In this document: in pieces, positions 11,769-23,585 of the stretch
How positions within the stretch are numbered: position 1 is the first letter of the stretch
Layout of the letters: each line of letters begins with the position of its first letter
DNA from: Bemisia tabaci
Taxonomy: Eukaryota; Arthropoda; Insecta; Hemiptera; Aleyrodidae
DNA: 64,000 nt
NCBI RefSeq assembly: GCF_918797505.1
Contig: NC_092793.1
Span: 61,027,749 to 61,091,748, forward strand
Direction of reading: 5' to 3'
Program-made: the position numbers and the translations under genes
Notes under the pieces: model-generated
Seen by the model: the letters and a program-made list of their open reading frames with translations, nothing else
What the model was told of the DNA's origin: nothing
Database searches by the model: none

Positions 11769-12819
11769 GTTTCTCCGTGTTGTATAGTACAGCACTTTAG
11801 GAAGGTCACCTTTCGGCCAAAGTATCAAAATTCAAAATTTCCACCGCCATGTTATCTTTTTACAGAGAAACTACTCAACGGAGCTGTCCGAAATTGTCTC
11901 TGAATTTTCTTAGTGCTGCCGATAAAATGCAGTAAAATTTTCAAACAGATGCGACCAACTATTTCTAAGGTGTGCATTGCAAACATCGTGTATATTGATG
12001 CTTTCCCATAGGTTCAAATAGCAGATCAATCAATTTATCCCAAAGCATGCCACGCCACTGATACTGCAATCTTCAACAAAGAATGGTTTGCTACAGGCAC
12101 AGCATAACCGTTGAAGTCAGAAATAGCGCTCTTACCATTCACGAGTTGGGCCATTTTCGTTTCGATAAAGATCGTAATTGAACTGGATTACATTTTTTTA
12201 TGGAAGACTCTTAACATTTTTTGCCTCCATCCCCATGCATGCTTTTAAAAGTAAGAGCCTGCTATTCTTATTCGCCCCCGCCTCCAGCGACGGAGGCAGG
12301 TAAATTCAGCATCAGTCTGTAATATTAGTTAACATAAAATGACGTGAAAAATACTTTTGTAGTTTCCAAAGGAATATATTACAAAGGAGATCCGGGATCT
12401 AAAATATCGAAAATTTCGTTTGAACAGCAGTTGCACACTTGGACGCAGTGGAGGCGTTGGGTGCAGAAAAATCATTTCTCAGTTACGATGTTTCAGAATC
12501 TTCACCTCTACTGTATGTTTTAGAGAGGAAACTTTTCGGTGGATTTTCTGAAATTTGCTGTATTCAGCGTTGTAAAATCCTAAAGAATACTCGGTTTAAG
12601 TTTCAATGAATCACACACATTATAATGAAAATGGATTAAACGTCAGCGGAGATTTTGAGACATCGCCACTAAGAAATACCCTTTCTGCAATCAGCGTTTC
12701 TTTTAAACACGGCAATGCTTAGCTCAAAGTCACACTTCTCAAGCCCTCAAAAAGCTGTCGTACGCAATGTCATCTAAATTTTGGAGTCAGAATGATGAAG
12801 TTCATATTTGTAATTACAC

Positions 12820-13270
12820 AATTCACATAAAATACAGGGTCCAGGCTATAAAAAACATATGAATTAAAATTGCTACATTTCGGGGCCAAATAGAAAAATC
12901 ATCGGCCGAGGAAAAGTAAAACCGAGCTATAAAAACACACACAAAGAAAAATACACCTAAAAGTGTAATTATACATTTATACGGGGGAAGAAGCAACCAG
13001 ACAAACGGCGGATTGATGGAACTAAGGTCTATTTGCCTAATATACAATGAACACAAAATACAGGGCTAAGGTTAAAAAAAATCATGAATTAAAATCGGGA
13101 CGTTTCAGGGCTAAATAGCTCCCGCATCTTCAGCCAAAAAAAATTAAACCAAGCTTTAAAAAAAAGACACAGAGAATAAAACACACTTAAAAATTTAATT
13201 ATACATATGTACAGCGGAAGTAGTGACGAGACAAACGTTTTATTGATGGAACTACGGCCCATTTGCCCGC
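12820..13270 (-). repeat. Two tandem diverged repeats, Penelope-terminal-repeat-like
   Basis: Copies of about 225 bp (12820-13042 and 13043-13270) share AAAATACAGGG, CATGAATTAAAAT, a C/GGGGC-AAATAG block, GTAATTATACAT and GGAACTA-GG-C-ATTTGCC. Read on the minus strand, copy 2 has CTGAAGATG, a GGG/CCC stem and GAAACG, the motif also found in the Penelope-like element at 26.5 kb; copy 1 is degraded there. Confidence 0.65.
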
Positions 13271-13638
13271 AAATTTTTGTCACATAATAGGTATCATTAA
13301 CGGTATGGCGAATGAAATGAAGGGTTCATCACTTCCACTGCCCAATTCGGTGGTGCGGCATAGACCCACCTGATTGATGTGGGTGATTTATTAGGTCAGT
13401 CTTCGTTCTGAGCGAGGTTGGGTAGGTAAGTTCCATCTTCCAATCTGACAACAAGGGGAGAGCTTGATTAATCGTCGCATTTCCTACGCAAAACAATGTA
13501 AAGAGGGCTATTATCATCGCTTAATCGGACACGGTTGCAGAATTGCAGAAAGAAATAATCGCATTTTCAATGTTAACATCATCTACTACACTCATGTGTC
13601 ACCTTTTTCACACTCCCCAGTGTTGCCCAAATTCTGTA

Positions 13639-13642
<4 letters not shown>

Positions 13643-13674
<32 letters not shown>
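13643..13674. repeat. CT dinucleotide microsatellite
   Basis: About sixteen CT units followed by a C/CT-rich tract to about 13700. Confidence 0.95.
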
Positions 13675-13676
<2 letters not shown>

Positions 13677-14223
13677 CCCTCTCTTTCACCCCCCTCTCTC
13701 TCTGGGAATAAGTAAGAAGCTGGGTAATTGGATATAACGCACCTGTCACCTTCCACCTGGTTTGTTTTTGTTTCCTTGGAATCGCACATAATTTCTGCTG
13801 TTCTCGCTGAGCTCTGCGTTTTGCATTTAGATTTATTTATTCGTTTGTTTCTGCACAAAAAGGCTAATACAAATATGTCAAGTCATACATTAATATTTAA
13901 ATACATTTATCAAGTAAAAAAAATAATTAAATCGCATAGTCGTAGGTCAAACAAAGACTCAATCCTGCGTGTACTCATTAATTTCATAGTACTCGTCGTT
14001 AATTAGTTACTCTTTTAATTTCGCTTTAAAATTGTTTGCATCATAAATTTTCTTTAAATCATCTGGGGGTTTCAAGGAGAAGGCATGGCCCCTTCTTAAA
14101 GTGGGGCAACCCTTCATTGCATCACTCTGCGTTCGTTAAAAGAGAAATGTCTTTTGTCATACACGGTGAAAAATTTCTTAGGGGTCGAAGGAAAGCTTTT
14201 CTTATGCCGAGGCATAAGAAATG

Positions 14224-14525
14224 AAGCCGAGGCATAAATTCTTACGATCTGCCACCTTTTTTTTTTTTTTTTTTTTTATTTATTTCACTTTTGAACGGTC
14301 GAAATTAGAGGAAAATTTCATAGGACCTTTTTTGAAGGGCGTAAAATTTCTTATTCGCTTACTACAACCATGTTACGAAACAATTGCTTGGGGATAAAAC
14401 TATGGGTTTCAAATGAAGCCGCGGCAAAAATTCTTACGTTCAGCGATCTTTCTTCTCATTTTTCTTTTAGACCGTCGATTTTACAGGAAAATGTCAAAGT
14501 ACCTTTTGCAAAGGGCGTAAAATTG
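14224..14525. repeat. Two-copy direct repeat of about 185 bp
   Basis: GAAGCCGAGGCATAAATTCTTACG at the first copy corresponds to GAAGCCGCGGCAAAAATTC in the second. Both then carry a T-rich tract, an AC(G)GTCGA block, AGGAAAAT and AGGGCGTAAAATT. A 23 bp T run interrupts copy 1. Confidence 0.65.
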
Positions 14526-14548
14526 TGCATCCGTGCAAATCATTAGTT

Positions 14549-14837
14549 CTAGGAAACAGTCAATACCTTTAGGGAAGAAACTTCTGCTAGGTCATGGAGA
14601 ACGTTCTCAGAGAAATTTTTTGGCCGAGCTGTATGAAGTGCTTTTTCTTCAGTGCGCTGGAATTTTTGAGTCATTGACAATCTTTTGGAAATTGTGACTT
14701 CATATCCGTGCTTGTGGATGTAATCGATTTGACAAATGTAGTAACGGAAACCGGCATTTGCCTTGGTAAAGACTACCACGGCAGAAAGCACCCAATATTA
14801 TATCATCAGGTTGTTCTTCTTCGAAAAACTCTTCCAT
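14549..14837 (-). pseudogene. Frameshifted fragment of a possible transposon-associated small C-terminal domain
   Basis: On minus an ATG at 14837 opens MEEFFEEEQPDDIILG; one frame change later the reading frame runs VVVFTKANAGFRYYICQIDY, then HKHGYEVTISKR and ends at a TAG at 14549. The pattern, an acidic run then VVV-F, a Y-I-QI core and GYEV, resembles a short domain I have seen at the C-terminus of uncharacterised transposon-associated insect proteins. That family assignment is weak. It lies 350 bp downstream, on the same strand, of the Helitron fragment, so it may be part of the same inserted block. A genuine exon with an undetected intron is the alternative, but the frame change falls within about 30 bp, too short for one. 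Confidence 0.3.
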
Positions 14838-15184
14838 ACCAATCGATGAAGCAGAGTTGTGCTCAGAAAATTATGCTTAAGAGTTATAAGTACTCACAGT
14901 TGATTTCTCGTCGGTAAATTCTCCATAAAATTGTCGTTTTTCCGTTCCGTCCTTTATTTTAATTTTTGAAATTTTAGCTGTGCTGGTGCTTTCGGATTCG
15001 GTTAATACGATTTTACAACACCTTCAAATGACTATTTTTTTGCCTTTAATTCTCCTTTGCCAACTGTTTGTCCGAGGCTGCCAAGTGTAATGTTGAGGAA
15101 CTTCAAAGTAATAAAAATTCTTCGCAAATTCGTCCATGTTACATAAGTCAAAAAAGCAATGAGTGTAGAATGTTTTGGTTGAAT

Positions 15185-15481
15185 TTATTTTTCAGTTGAT
15201 GATTCTGGATCAAAAGTAACCCTTTGGCCGTTTTCGAAATGAGCTGTCAAATGAGTGATAGGATAATAATTTGTATAAATTTCAAACCCAAAAATTCTCA
15301 AGGCAGCTTCAGAACTGCGAATGTATCTTCCTGTCTCATACCTTAAAATCTCATCAAATTTATTTTTAATTGTGAATGGTGCTTGATTACTACTTTTGTA
15401 AGTATACTTTAAAATGTACTGGATCGACTTAATTGACAGACAAAGTTCTCCATTGCTATGCGATTCTAAAAGTTCAAAAAC
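15185..15481 (-). pseudogene. Helitron Rep/helicase-like N-terminal domain fragment
   Basis: Ninety-nine codons (98 residues and a TAA) open on the minus strand without a start Met. In order: SIKSIQYILKYTYKSSNQAP, DEILRYETGRYIRSSEAALR, RIFGFEIYTNYYPITHL and HFENGQRVTF. These match the Helitron helicase-like N domain, where a K-YL-KYIYKG stretch is followed by DEI--Y---RY-S--EA-WRIF-F and then H----Q-V-F, between the Rep catalytic region and the PIF1 helicase. Upstream, TTTTAATAG at 15482 could be a splice acceptor. The Rep HUH motif and the helicase Walker motifs were not found nearby, so this is a fragment. No frameshift within the 297 bp, suggesting fairly recent insertion or an exon of a spliced Helitron ORF. 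Confidence 0.8.
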
Positions 15482-15801
15482 CTATTAAAAGAAACATACA
15501 AAAATACAAAAAACGCAATACAAGTACAAACCTTGAAGAGTCTACTTGAAGACAAATACGAGAAAATCCAAAGCAGCAAATTTTTTTTCACTTTCACGCG
15601 TAAACTTTTGCAATTGAAAAAGCACACAAGGTCACAAGAAGACTAAAAGAAAGGAACTTTTTTAAGTTTAGCCTAAAGCATTTGAAAGGTTCCGCAGAGC
15701 ACATTTTTCACTAAACTTTTGCAAAAAAACAAAAAAAGGTTACGTAAAGCAAATGCTTAGCTTTTGCAGGGAATTCAACACTCGAGATAAACTTTTAAAC
15801 C

Positions 15802-15843
15802 AAAAAAAAAAAAAAAAAAAAAATAATAATAATAATAATAATA
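15802..15843. repeat. Poly-A followed by AAT microsatellite
   Basis: About 22 A residues, then seven AAT units. Confidence 0.9.
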
Positions 15844-15894
15844 TCAAAAACATAACTTTTGCACACAAAAAAAGAAGAGTTCCGCTGACCAATT

Positions 15895-16190
15895 TTCCAG
15901 TTTTGGCAGATATTTGGTAACTAAAGGGAGGAGGATGATCTTTAGTTCTCAGATCACTGGCAGGGGAAGGAGAAGCACCGAGTAGTTTGCGTAGCTCCAT
16001 AGGTCTGTGGATCAAGAATTTTACTGAATCATCTGACAGAGTATTTATTGAGGGAGTATCTAGGGTCGACTGTGTCCTTAATTTTGAGGGCTTCTTGGAA
16101 GGGGACATTTCTCCTGGCCATAATCATATTGATTTTACAGGCCTCGAATTTCTTGGGGCACTCTTTGTCGATGGAAGGCTTGTTTGTTTA
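15895..16190 (-). pseudogene. Possible degraded LINE ORF1 (zinc-knuckle end) fragment
   Basis: One minus frame gives TNKPSIDKECPKKFEACKIN followed by MARRNVPFQEALKI. This is reminiscent of the segment just after the last CCHC knuckle of LINE ORF1 proteins (CPK---EA-KI---MA--N-SF-EA). That frame closes at a TGA near 16027, while the neighbouring minus frame stays open from about 16108 downward (including DDSVKFLIHRPMELRKLL). A single frameshift would join them. No full zinc knuckle is visible, so the assignment is tentative. Confidence 0.35.
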
Positions 16191-17121
16191 CATGCGAGTG
16201 GAGCCCCGTCGCCCCGACGCACAGTGCGGCCCTCTGTGGACAAAAATAAAAAATTCACAACTCGACATCGAAATATTTTTTTCTTGGAGTTGGTCATCTT
16301 AAAGATATTTCTTTTTCAAATTTTTCGCTGAAAACTACTTCAAATGTGGGTAGAAATTGAGCGGGAAATGGGTCGAGAATCACCGGTCCATAAGAAATAC
16401 ACGGGAAAAAGAAGTAAATTTCAAATGAAGATTTCTCGCTTGAAACGCCAAATGCTCTGGGTGGTTGACATTTTCTGAATCTTCAGATATCCGACATCAA
16501 TTCTACCAAAAAGATCTTGCAAATTTTTGCGACTATCAGAGATATTTGAAGTTAAAGTTTGGGTGTTTCACGTTGCTTTTACATTGTTAACGTAGGGCTG
16601 ATTTGAGGTTGCCAACTTCAAATGAACTTCTCTCGAAAATTACGCAAAATATCCTGAGATATAACATTTTCTGGCCTCGATTGTTTTACTTTGATACTGC
16701 CAAACAGTTTTCCTATGTCGGTGCCACTATCTTCATTATGTAAAGTTAAGCGTCTTTCACCGATTTTTGTTCACATCGTCTATAAGGATGCCGCACTGTT
16801 CGACGCGTGAATACGGGAAAATGAGTCACCGCGCGTTCCTGCTACCTATCGTCTATAAGTTATCATAATGTCTTTGCACTGTAATAACGAAAATTGTAAA
16901 CTGTCAGGAAGGTGAGCGGTTGACAAATACTCGGCGCTCGTGATACTCCTCTCCTTAGTGGCACTTACGATACGCAAGTACATCAACTTAAATCGATTTT
17001 TATTCACGTTTCTACAGTTTTGCTCTAAAAAATATTATTTTCGTGTGTACATGCATCTCGTCATTATTCGTCATCGAAATTATTCGTAACTCAATTTCGG
17101 TAAAGGTGCTTGCGATACTTT

Positions 17122-17350
17122 CACTGGAAAAAAAAAACACGTTGGATCTAGAGTCCAGACTCTTGAAAACATTGACAAGAAAAAATACTCTTGATTCAAT
17201 CGGATTTTTCCTTGAATCGAAACGAAATCCGCTTAAATTAAGCGGCTTGGTTCTTGATTTAAGCTAGATTTTGATTGAATCAAGAGTACTTTTTCTTGTC
17301 GATGTTCTTAAGAGTCTGAACTCTAGATACAAGGTGTTTTTTGCCAGTGT
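17122..17350. mobile_element. MITE family A copy
   Basis: 229 bp, bounded by CACTGG and CCAGTG, with both arms well preserved (CTAGAGTCCAGACTCTTGAA and its inverted partner). Interior in the opposite orientation to the 6933 copy. Confidence 0.9.
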
Positions 17351-18354
17351 TGGCCGGAAGGTGACGAGATGACGATGTTAGAAGGGGGAAAGTTTTCATC
17401 AGCCCAGTTCCTTATTTTATCAAGCTTGGATAGTTTTGAATCCTTATTTTTAAAAAAGTATCAAAATGCCAAAACGCTGTACACTAAAACAAACAATATC
17501 ACACGCCTTTCTGCCGTAAAATCACCACTCCACAGAACACCTGTCTTGCATGCTTCAAGGTTTTATATCCGCCTGCTAGATCAGGGCGGAATACACTATT
17601 CATGCTCTGTTCACGTCTATGTATATGTCTATGTCTATTCATTCTTATTCCAAGCTCCCGTTGGTCGTCTGAACCATATGAGTAATGGGAACCAGGGAAG
17701 GAGCCTCGCTGCCATTCGACCCGATTCGCCTCGAGTTTAATCCTCACGGAAGGCTGAATAAGGAAATCCAGCGTTAGCAGCTCGGTGTCGCAACACGAAT
17801 TGCGTGCACGACTCCGCCAGAGTTATGCGCCGAGTTGTAACTTCCGCGGAAACCCCTGAGATTTCGGGATCGACCGAATAGGAGTCCGAATATATTTCCG
17901 AGGGCAATCGGCAATGCGGGCCATGCGTCAGTGTCAACGCTGAGGTTCTCTTAATTTTGAATCCGAGCGTGTTAAAATGTCACTCGAAACAAGTCGCACG
18001 TTCCCGCGCTTTGCCCGCCCTCCCCCTCGCCACTCCCGCGACCCTTGCCCTCTGGTCGCGTTCATAGAAGAAGATAATTAATTTCTGCCATGCTATACCA
18101 CTAAACCCGCGGAAATTCTCCGACAGCGTTGCGACGTGAAGCGGAATGCGGCCGCACCCGGCAGAAACGGCCTATCTACACGAGTATCTCGTCGGACTTA
18201 CGCGGTTCCTTTGCCGCTAGTCTCGGTGATCCGTAGAACGGAACAGAAAGAAGGGTGTGTAATCCGACTGATGCAGCTTACATTTCTGTGCGATTTGTTT
18301 TTTGTTTTTTGTCGAGGACTGACGACAGCCTCCTCCGAGAGTGCGAAAGCTTCA

Positions 18355-18630
18355 GCGGGCCAATCATTGAAATTAACAGACAAGGCGATAGACAAAGAAG
18401 ACAAATAGGGCTTTAGAGGAATCCTATCGGTGGAAGCGGGTGGTTGCAATGGACAAAGGAGGTGGGTAAGAGTCTAACTAACGGTAACCCACGAGAGATC
18501 ATTTAGTTAGTCCCTAATTTTCTCCCCTGATCCATAGGAAGCACCCGCATTTCAACCAATAGGGTCGTCCTATACTCCCTATGTCTTCCTCGTCTGGAGC
18601 TTTGTCTATCAATTTCAAAAATTAGCCCGC
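18355..18630. mobile_element. MITE family L copy 1
   Basis: GCGGGCCAATCATTGAAATT at the left pairs with AATTTCAAAAATTAGCCCGC at the right. Subterminal GACAAAGAAGACA is repeated inverted as TGTCTTCCTCGTC. The centre contains CGGTAACCCACGAGAGA. Confidence 0.75.
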
Positions 18631-18724
18631 AGGCAGGCATTTGTGCATGAAACGGTAACAAATCGACGATATAACCGCGAAAACCAGCAATTTTGGCTTC
18701 ATCACAAGTTTTAAGACTTATTTT

Positions 18725-18759
<35 letters not shown>
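18725..18759. repeat. ATC trinucleotide microsatellite
   Basis: About eleven ATC units, between two copies of MITE family L. Confidence 0.95.
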
Positions 18760-18791
18760 AAAGACCGTATTTAATTATGAAGAACCAAGCA

Positions 18792-19074
18792 GCGGGCTGA
18801 TTATTGAAATTGATCGACACAGCGAAAGACAGAGAAGACACAGGGAGTATGGAGGGATGTTCTTGGTTGTAATGAGCGGCTCTTTTAGACTGAGAAAAAA
18901 AAAAACGATGGACTAAGACTAACTACAGGGTCTCTCGTGGGTTACCGTTAGTTTAGTTTATTACCCACCTCCTTTCTTCAGTGCAACCACGCGCTTCCAT
19001 CGATAGGATCTCTCCATATCCATGCTGTCTTCCTTCTCTACAGCTTTGTCTATCAACTTCAATAATCGGCCCGC
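18792..19074. mobile_element. MITE family L copy 2
   Basis: GCGGGCTGATTATTGAAATT and its counterpart AACTTCAATAATCGGCCCGC. Interior GGTCTCTCGTGGGTTACCGTTA is the reverse complement of the copy 1 centre, so the two neighbouring copies lie in opposite orientation. Confidence 0.75.
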
Positions 19075-19735
19075 AGGTGGACACGTATTCTTAGGACAGG
19101 CGTTTTTTTTTTCGAAAACGACGATGAATACTTCAAGTTCTTGTGTTATTGTAAGCAATTTTTTCCCGTGTACAAAATATTACTGTTGAGGAGTGAAACA
19201 TTTCTGACACATGCTAGCCATGCCAACATAGACGTCTCGACGAGGCAGTCCACATATCTGGGTTCCTCCTCGTGAGAAATTTGACCCTATTCGACAGCTG
19301 GCCGTGAACTAATAGCGGCGTTTGTTTATCCACGGCCGCCACAATCCCCATGATCCCGGACAGTACCTCGAAAGTCCGCTCGTCGGAGGGACCCGCTCGT
19401 GGCGAGGAAATTGCAACAGCGACGACCGACGCGCCGCAGCTCGGATGCGACCCGGTGAAGGTGCTACCTGTCTTGTCCCGTGCTTAGTAAACATTGTTCC
19501 CTTCCCGCGGGAACTTCCGGGTCGACTTTTGGGAACTCACCCCCTGCCGTTCCCGCGCCATCCCGTATAATTGAGCACGTTGACGCTAACAAAGACCCTT
19601 CCCCCGCTCCCCGCTCGCGACTCATGCCTTAATTTTCACGCCTTGTGCTTTGGATCCTGCCGATTCTTGCGTGCGCATCTCAGACTCCTGCCAATTAGCG
19701 ACCCGAAATCAGGCTCGAATTCAGCTGTCTACACT

Positions 19736-19986
19736 GCCGTGCTAAGGGAAAACGCCGTATGAACAACCGAGAGTTGCCGAATTTCCTCCAATAGGGTGTT
19801 CATTTTTGAGCAGAGCTATAAATATTTGCTCTCGAAATTTACATATGATATAGGTCTAATTACATGGAAGATTCTCTAACAAATTGAACGGAAAGTATTC
19901 ACAAGTTTTCCTTAAAAATTCGTATTTGATCAAAGGAAATTTGGCAACTGACAAAGGGACATGCGGCGTTTTTCCTTAACAAGGCA
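19736..19986. mobile_element. MITE family D copy
   Basis: Left end GCCGTGCTAAGGGAAAACGC, right end GCGGCGTTTTTCCTTAAC. The internal GAGAGTTGCCGAATTTCC has its complement near GGAAATTTGGCAAC. Confidence 0.75.
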
Positions 19987-20258
19987 GTACAGCCTGGCAT
20001 TTGGAGCGCTGGGTGCAGGAAGGGCATTTCTTGGTTACGGTGTCTCAGAATCTTTGCCAACGTTTCATCCATTATAATTTGCCTCCAACAAAACCAAAAC
20101 ATCGCCCACCAATCAAATCGAAGTATCAAACTTATTTTTCCGTGGACTGTTTTAGAACTGAAAAGCAGGCATCTCACCAACGTGACGCACGAAGCCGACG
20201 ACATGTTGGTATTATTGTGAAAAACTTGGTGCTGCAAATAAGAATTTCGCGTATTCTA

Positions 20259-20514
20259 CCGCGCCAGGGAAAAACACCATATGAGCATTGGAATGTTGCC
20301 AAGTTCCTCTCAGAGAAATTCTTTTTTTTTTTTTTTGAAGAACGTTACGAATATTTTTTGTGAAATTTTTAGGCTTTTTAAATGAAATAACGAAGAAAAT
20401 TCTCTAAACAATCTGAACAAAAATATTTCCGAATTTTTCTGCAAGTTCGCGATTTATCCGAGGAAATTTGGCAACGTTTGAAGGCTCATACGGCATTCTT
20501 CCCAGAACGGCGGT
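20259..20514. mobile_element. MITE family D copy, diverged ends
   Basis: Left CCGCGCCAGGGAAAAACACC, right CGGCATTCTTCCCAGAACGG. Internal GTTGCCAAGTTCCTC and GAGGAAATTTGGCAAC pair. It carries a 14 bp T run. Confidence 0.65.
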
Positions 20515-22193
20515 ATTTCCCTTGAGCTTTGGTGGCCACGGCTGCGGTAGACCATGAGATACAGTGACTTTAATGTTTGGCCGGAAAGTAAGCGTCAGCA
20601 CAGGGATCGCAATCACAAGTCGCGAAGGCGATATTAAGTTATTCATGCGTTTCTCTTGAATTATTGCGTGGGTCTCCGTCGCGCGTCGCTTCTCTTCTCA
20701 AGCAAGAGCGCAAATCCAATCCCACGTGAGCTCCGAAAATAATGGATTCGCATAGACGACAGGGCTCATTTCGGAAAGCGGTTCCGACCTCCAGTAAGAA
20801 GAGCGACGATTTATGTGTTTCTTCTCTGCGAGTGAGGAGTTTTCCTCGACTCCCGCTCTATTCACTGCGGCCTGAAGATGAAATTCAATGTTGACTTCAG
20901 GGATGATTTTATATTGTAACCCAAATTATGTTGACTTTTCCCCCCGTTTTAAAATCAATAATACTCAATATGTGTTCAATTGGTCACATTTTAGAACGGT
21001 TCAAGAGGAAGGTGTTCTCTTGTGGAATAAATGATTTCTACGTGTCTGAAAATGGATGAATTTTGTTCTCAAGTAGAAGACGTCAAAAGAAATTGACTGA
21101 ATAGCTTACTTTCGAATAAAATTATCAAATCATGTCAACGTGTATTTACTCTGATAAATACATACCAATACACACATTGCATGCATTGGTTACTTCGAGA
21201 AGTAACACGACCCGCAAGTAACACTGTAATCACACTTTCTCAGTGGAGATTCCCCCTACCTCCCACCCCTTTTATTCCAACCTTTTATGCTCATTGCAAT
21301 AAAATGTATAATACATCGTTAATAAAGTTTATTGAGAAGTATAAGTAGCCGTATATGAACACTTGAAAAACTTCAGCAACGTGTCAAAACGTCTGCCACT
21401 ATTCTGAAAGCGGAACTTACTTTGAGCAATAATATTCAATGAGATTTTGAATACAATCGCCTCCTCGTTATTCTCCCGGCTGAACGTATTACTGTGCTTC
21501 TCAATGTACAAGTCACATTTCGAGAGGAAGCTTACACGGAGGAAAATAGAACCGCGCTGAGCACCAGAATCTGCACCTCAGCACATGCGGTGGATGATGA
21601 TTTTGCTTTACCCTTCCAGTCCGCACTTGGGCACAGCTGGCGACTGTCCTTAGCACATTCCTCCTGTACTTTCGCACATACCTCCTTTACTTGGCGACAT
21701 GTTTTCCTGCACGCCACCGCATCCGGCGGAAGTTAAAGCAAAGTTGGTTTTCAGTGTTGCGAGTAATTTTCCAAAGACCAGTTGGTCAGGAATAATTAGG
21801 CGATATTGCTAGTTAATTGAGTAAACCCGAGCTGAAAGAGGCAGGCAGGCAGGCTTACTCGAAGGTGAATCTAGTCGGGAAAATAGCTCACAGTTCTTTC
21901 TGCCTTGAGAGGAGTCTCGTAAATTGATTATCGTTACAACTCCCCACCGCACTCCCCGTGCGATGCTTGCAGCTGGTGAACGTGTTGTGAAAATCCCTTT
22001 CTCCCTCCTCGTTCGCCTTCCCCGAACGTGACCGCAATATGTTACCCTCGCTCCAAAGATCGGGTCAATTGCTTTCTCTCCGGGGCTATTCTGCCCGGTC
22101 AACTCAATCTCCAGTCACAAACGCAATCTGTAACAAATTTTTCCCTCCTAATTCACTATCCAAATTCAGCGGATCGCCATTCAGTTCCACCCA

Positions 22194-22402
22194 GCGGGCC
22201 GATCTCGAATTCGACAGACAAAGCGGTAGACAAAGATGACATAGGGCGTATGGGGCAGTCCTATTGGTTGAGATGGTTGGTTCTTATAGACTAAGGAAGA
22301 AAAAGATGGATGTACTATAGGGTCTCTCGTGGGTTGCCGTTATTTAGCTTATCATCTACCACCATCGTCCATTGCAACCGCCAGCTTCCACGTATAGGAT
22401 CC
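22194..22402. mobile_element. MITE family L copy 3, right end degraded
   Basis: GCGGGCCGATCTCGAATTCG, GACAAAGCGGTAGACAAAG and GGGTCTCTCGTGGGTTGCCG match copies 1 and 2. The right terminal arm ends in a poly-C/poly-T tract. Confidence 0.65.
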
Positions 22403-22754
22403 TCCCCCCCCCCCTTTTTTTTTAAAAAACATTTTTTAAGTATACTTAACGTAATTACTACAAGTATTTTCTCGGATATATCTACATGATTTAAAACTAG
22501 ACTAATTTCATTGAATTTACAGATCTAGAACCCTACTAGATGTATCTAGTACTATCTAGATCTATGTACTACTATCCAGATCTTACTATGGATATTTAAC
22601 CTGTATGATTACATGATGGCCATTTCGAGTGTTCAATAGCTCATCTTCAGGTGTGAATTTCGCATTATTACGCACATCAAACTATAAAAGACGAGAAACT
22701 GTACAGCTTGCATGAGTATGTTGAAGATGGGAGGAGATAACAATAGCTGCACCG

Positions 22755-22772
22755 CCCCCCCCCCCCCCCCCC
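22755..22772. repeat. Poly-C run (18 nt)
   Basis: One of at least fifteen poly-C or poly-G runs of about 10 nt or more in the window (others near 24141, 28247, 28389, 39290, 40688, 42998, 43143, 48465, 49087, 49620, 51178, 51351, 54351 and 60140). Confidence 0.9.
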
Positions 22773-23295
22773 GGCCCTACCACTAGGGTGGTCTGCACGA
22801 ATATCATTCTTATGTGTGACTGCTCCATTAGCATTGAGCGGGGCAACTCTAATAGCAAGGGCTGTCATTTTGTGGCTAACTTAGACATGATATCCATTAA
22901 CATGGAAAATAGACGGTCAAGACGTTCATCTATTTTCTTTTGCTGTTGGAGTAAAAATTGGAGGACTTGGTCGGAGGCTTGGAGGTTTTGAGGATTAGGG
23001 CTGGAGGAAGGCTGATCAATGGAAGCTGATGCAGCATGGAACTTCTTTAAAAAACTTTAAGAGTGATTAACTGGTATAACCACATGTTATCACCTTGATG
23101 TTGATATCGACTGATTGGTTTATCACATCTGCGCATCGTTCACGGTCAGGTCACGGCAGTAGCAAAGAAAATTCAAGGAAATTCAAACCTTTCTGTTACA
23201 AAAAACCGGGAAGAAGAGGAAAGCATGAATTTTCCAATTTTCCAGTGACATAGTGAGCTAATTTAAACGGTGGGTGTTAACCATTCTCTCACAAA

Positions 23296-23585
23296 GATTA
23301 GAGGTTTTTTTTTTTTTTTAAAGATAACGAATTATTTATTAATTTTGTTACAAAGGTGGAACCATTATTGGACAGATAATGGCCGAAGGCCTAAGAATAC
23401 ATGTTAAGATATAAAAAGTCCTAAGAATATTTACATGAAAGTTCCCCCTTTAGAGTTCCCTTATAGCGTCTTAAATATAAATTACAAATGTACAGTGAAG
23501 CTCCTCAGACTTCTATAGATTCATTCATCATCGCTTGCCTCGGAATCGTCGGTTGACATGTCGTCGAGGGAAACGATTAGAGGTT
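23296..23585 (-). pseudogene. 5'-truncated retrocopy of a polyadenylated mRNA, with target-site duplication
   Basis: On minus the insert reads: a short coding end (VSLDDMSTDDSEASDDE and a TGA), about 200 bp of UTR-like sequence, AATAAA about 20 nt before the tail, then a run of A (the plus-strand T run at 23305-23317). The sequence GATTAGAGGTT flanks it on both sides (23296-23306, overlapping the T run, and 23575-23585), an 11 bp target-site duplication typical of LINE-mediated retroposition. The source gene is not recognised; only an acidic Asp/Ser/Glu C-terminus is left. It could be the 3' end of a LINE whose ORF ends this way rather than of a host mRNA. Confidence 0.75.

Noticed and set aside
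18503..18841. Aspartate-run protein frame on minus.
   Set aside because: The Asp run is the ATC microsatellite; the rest is two family L MITE arms.
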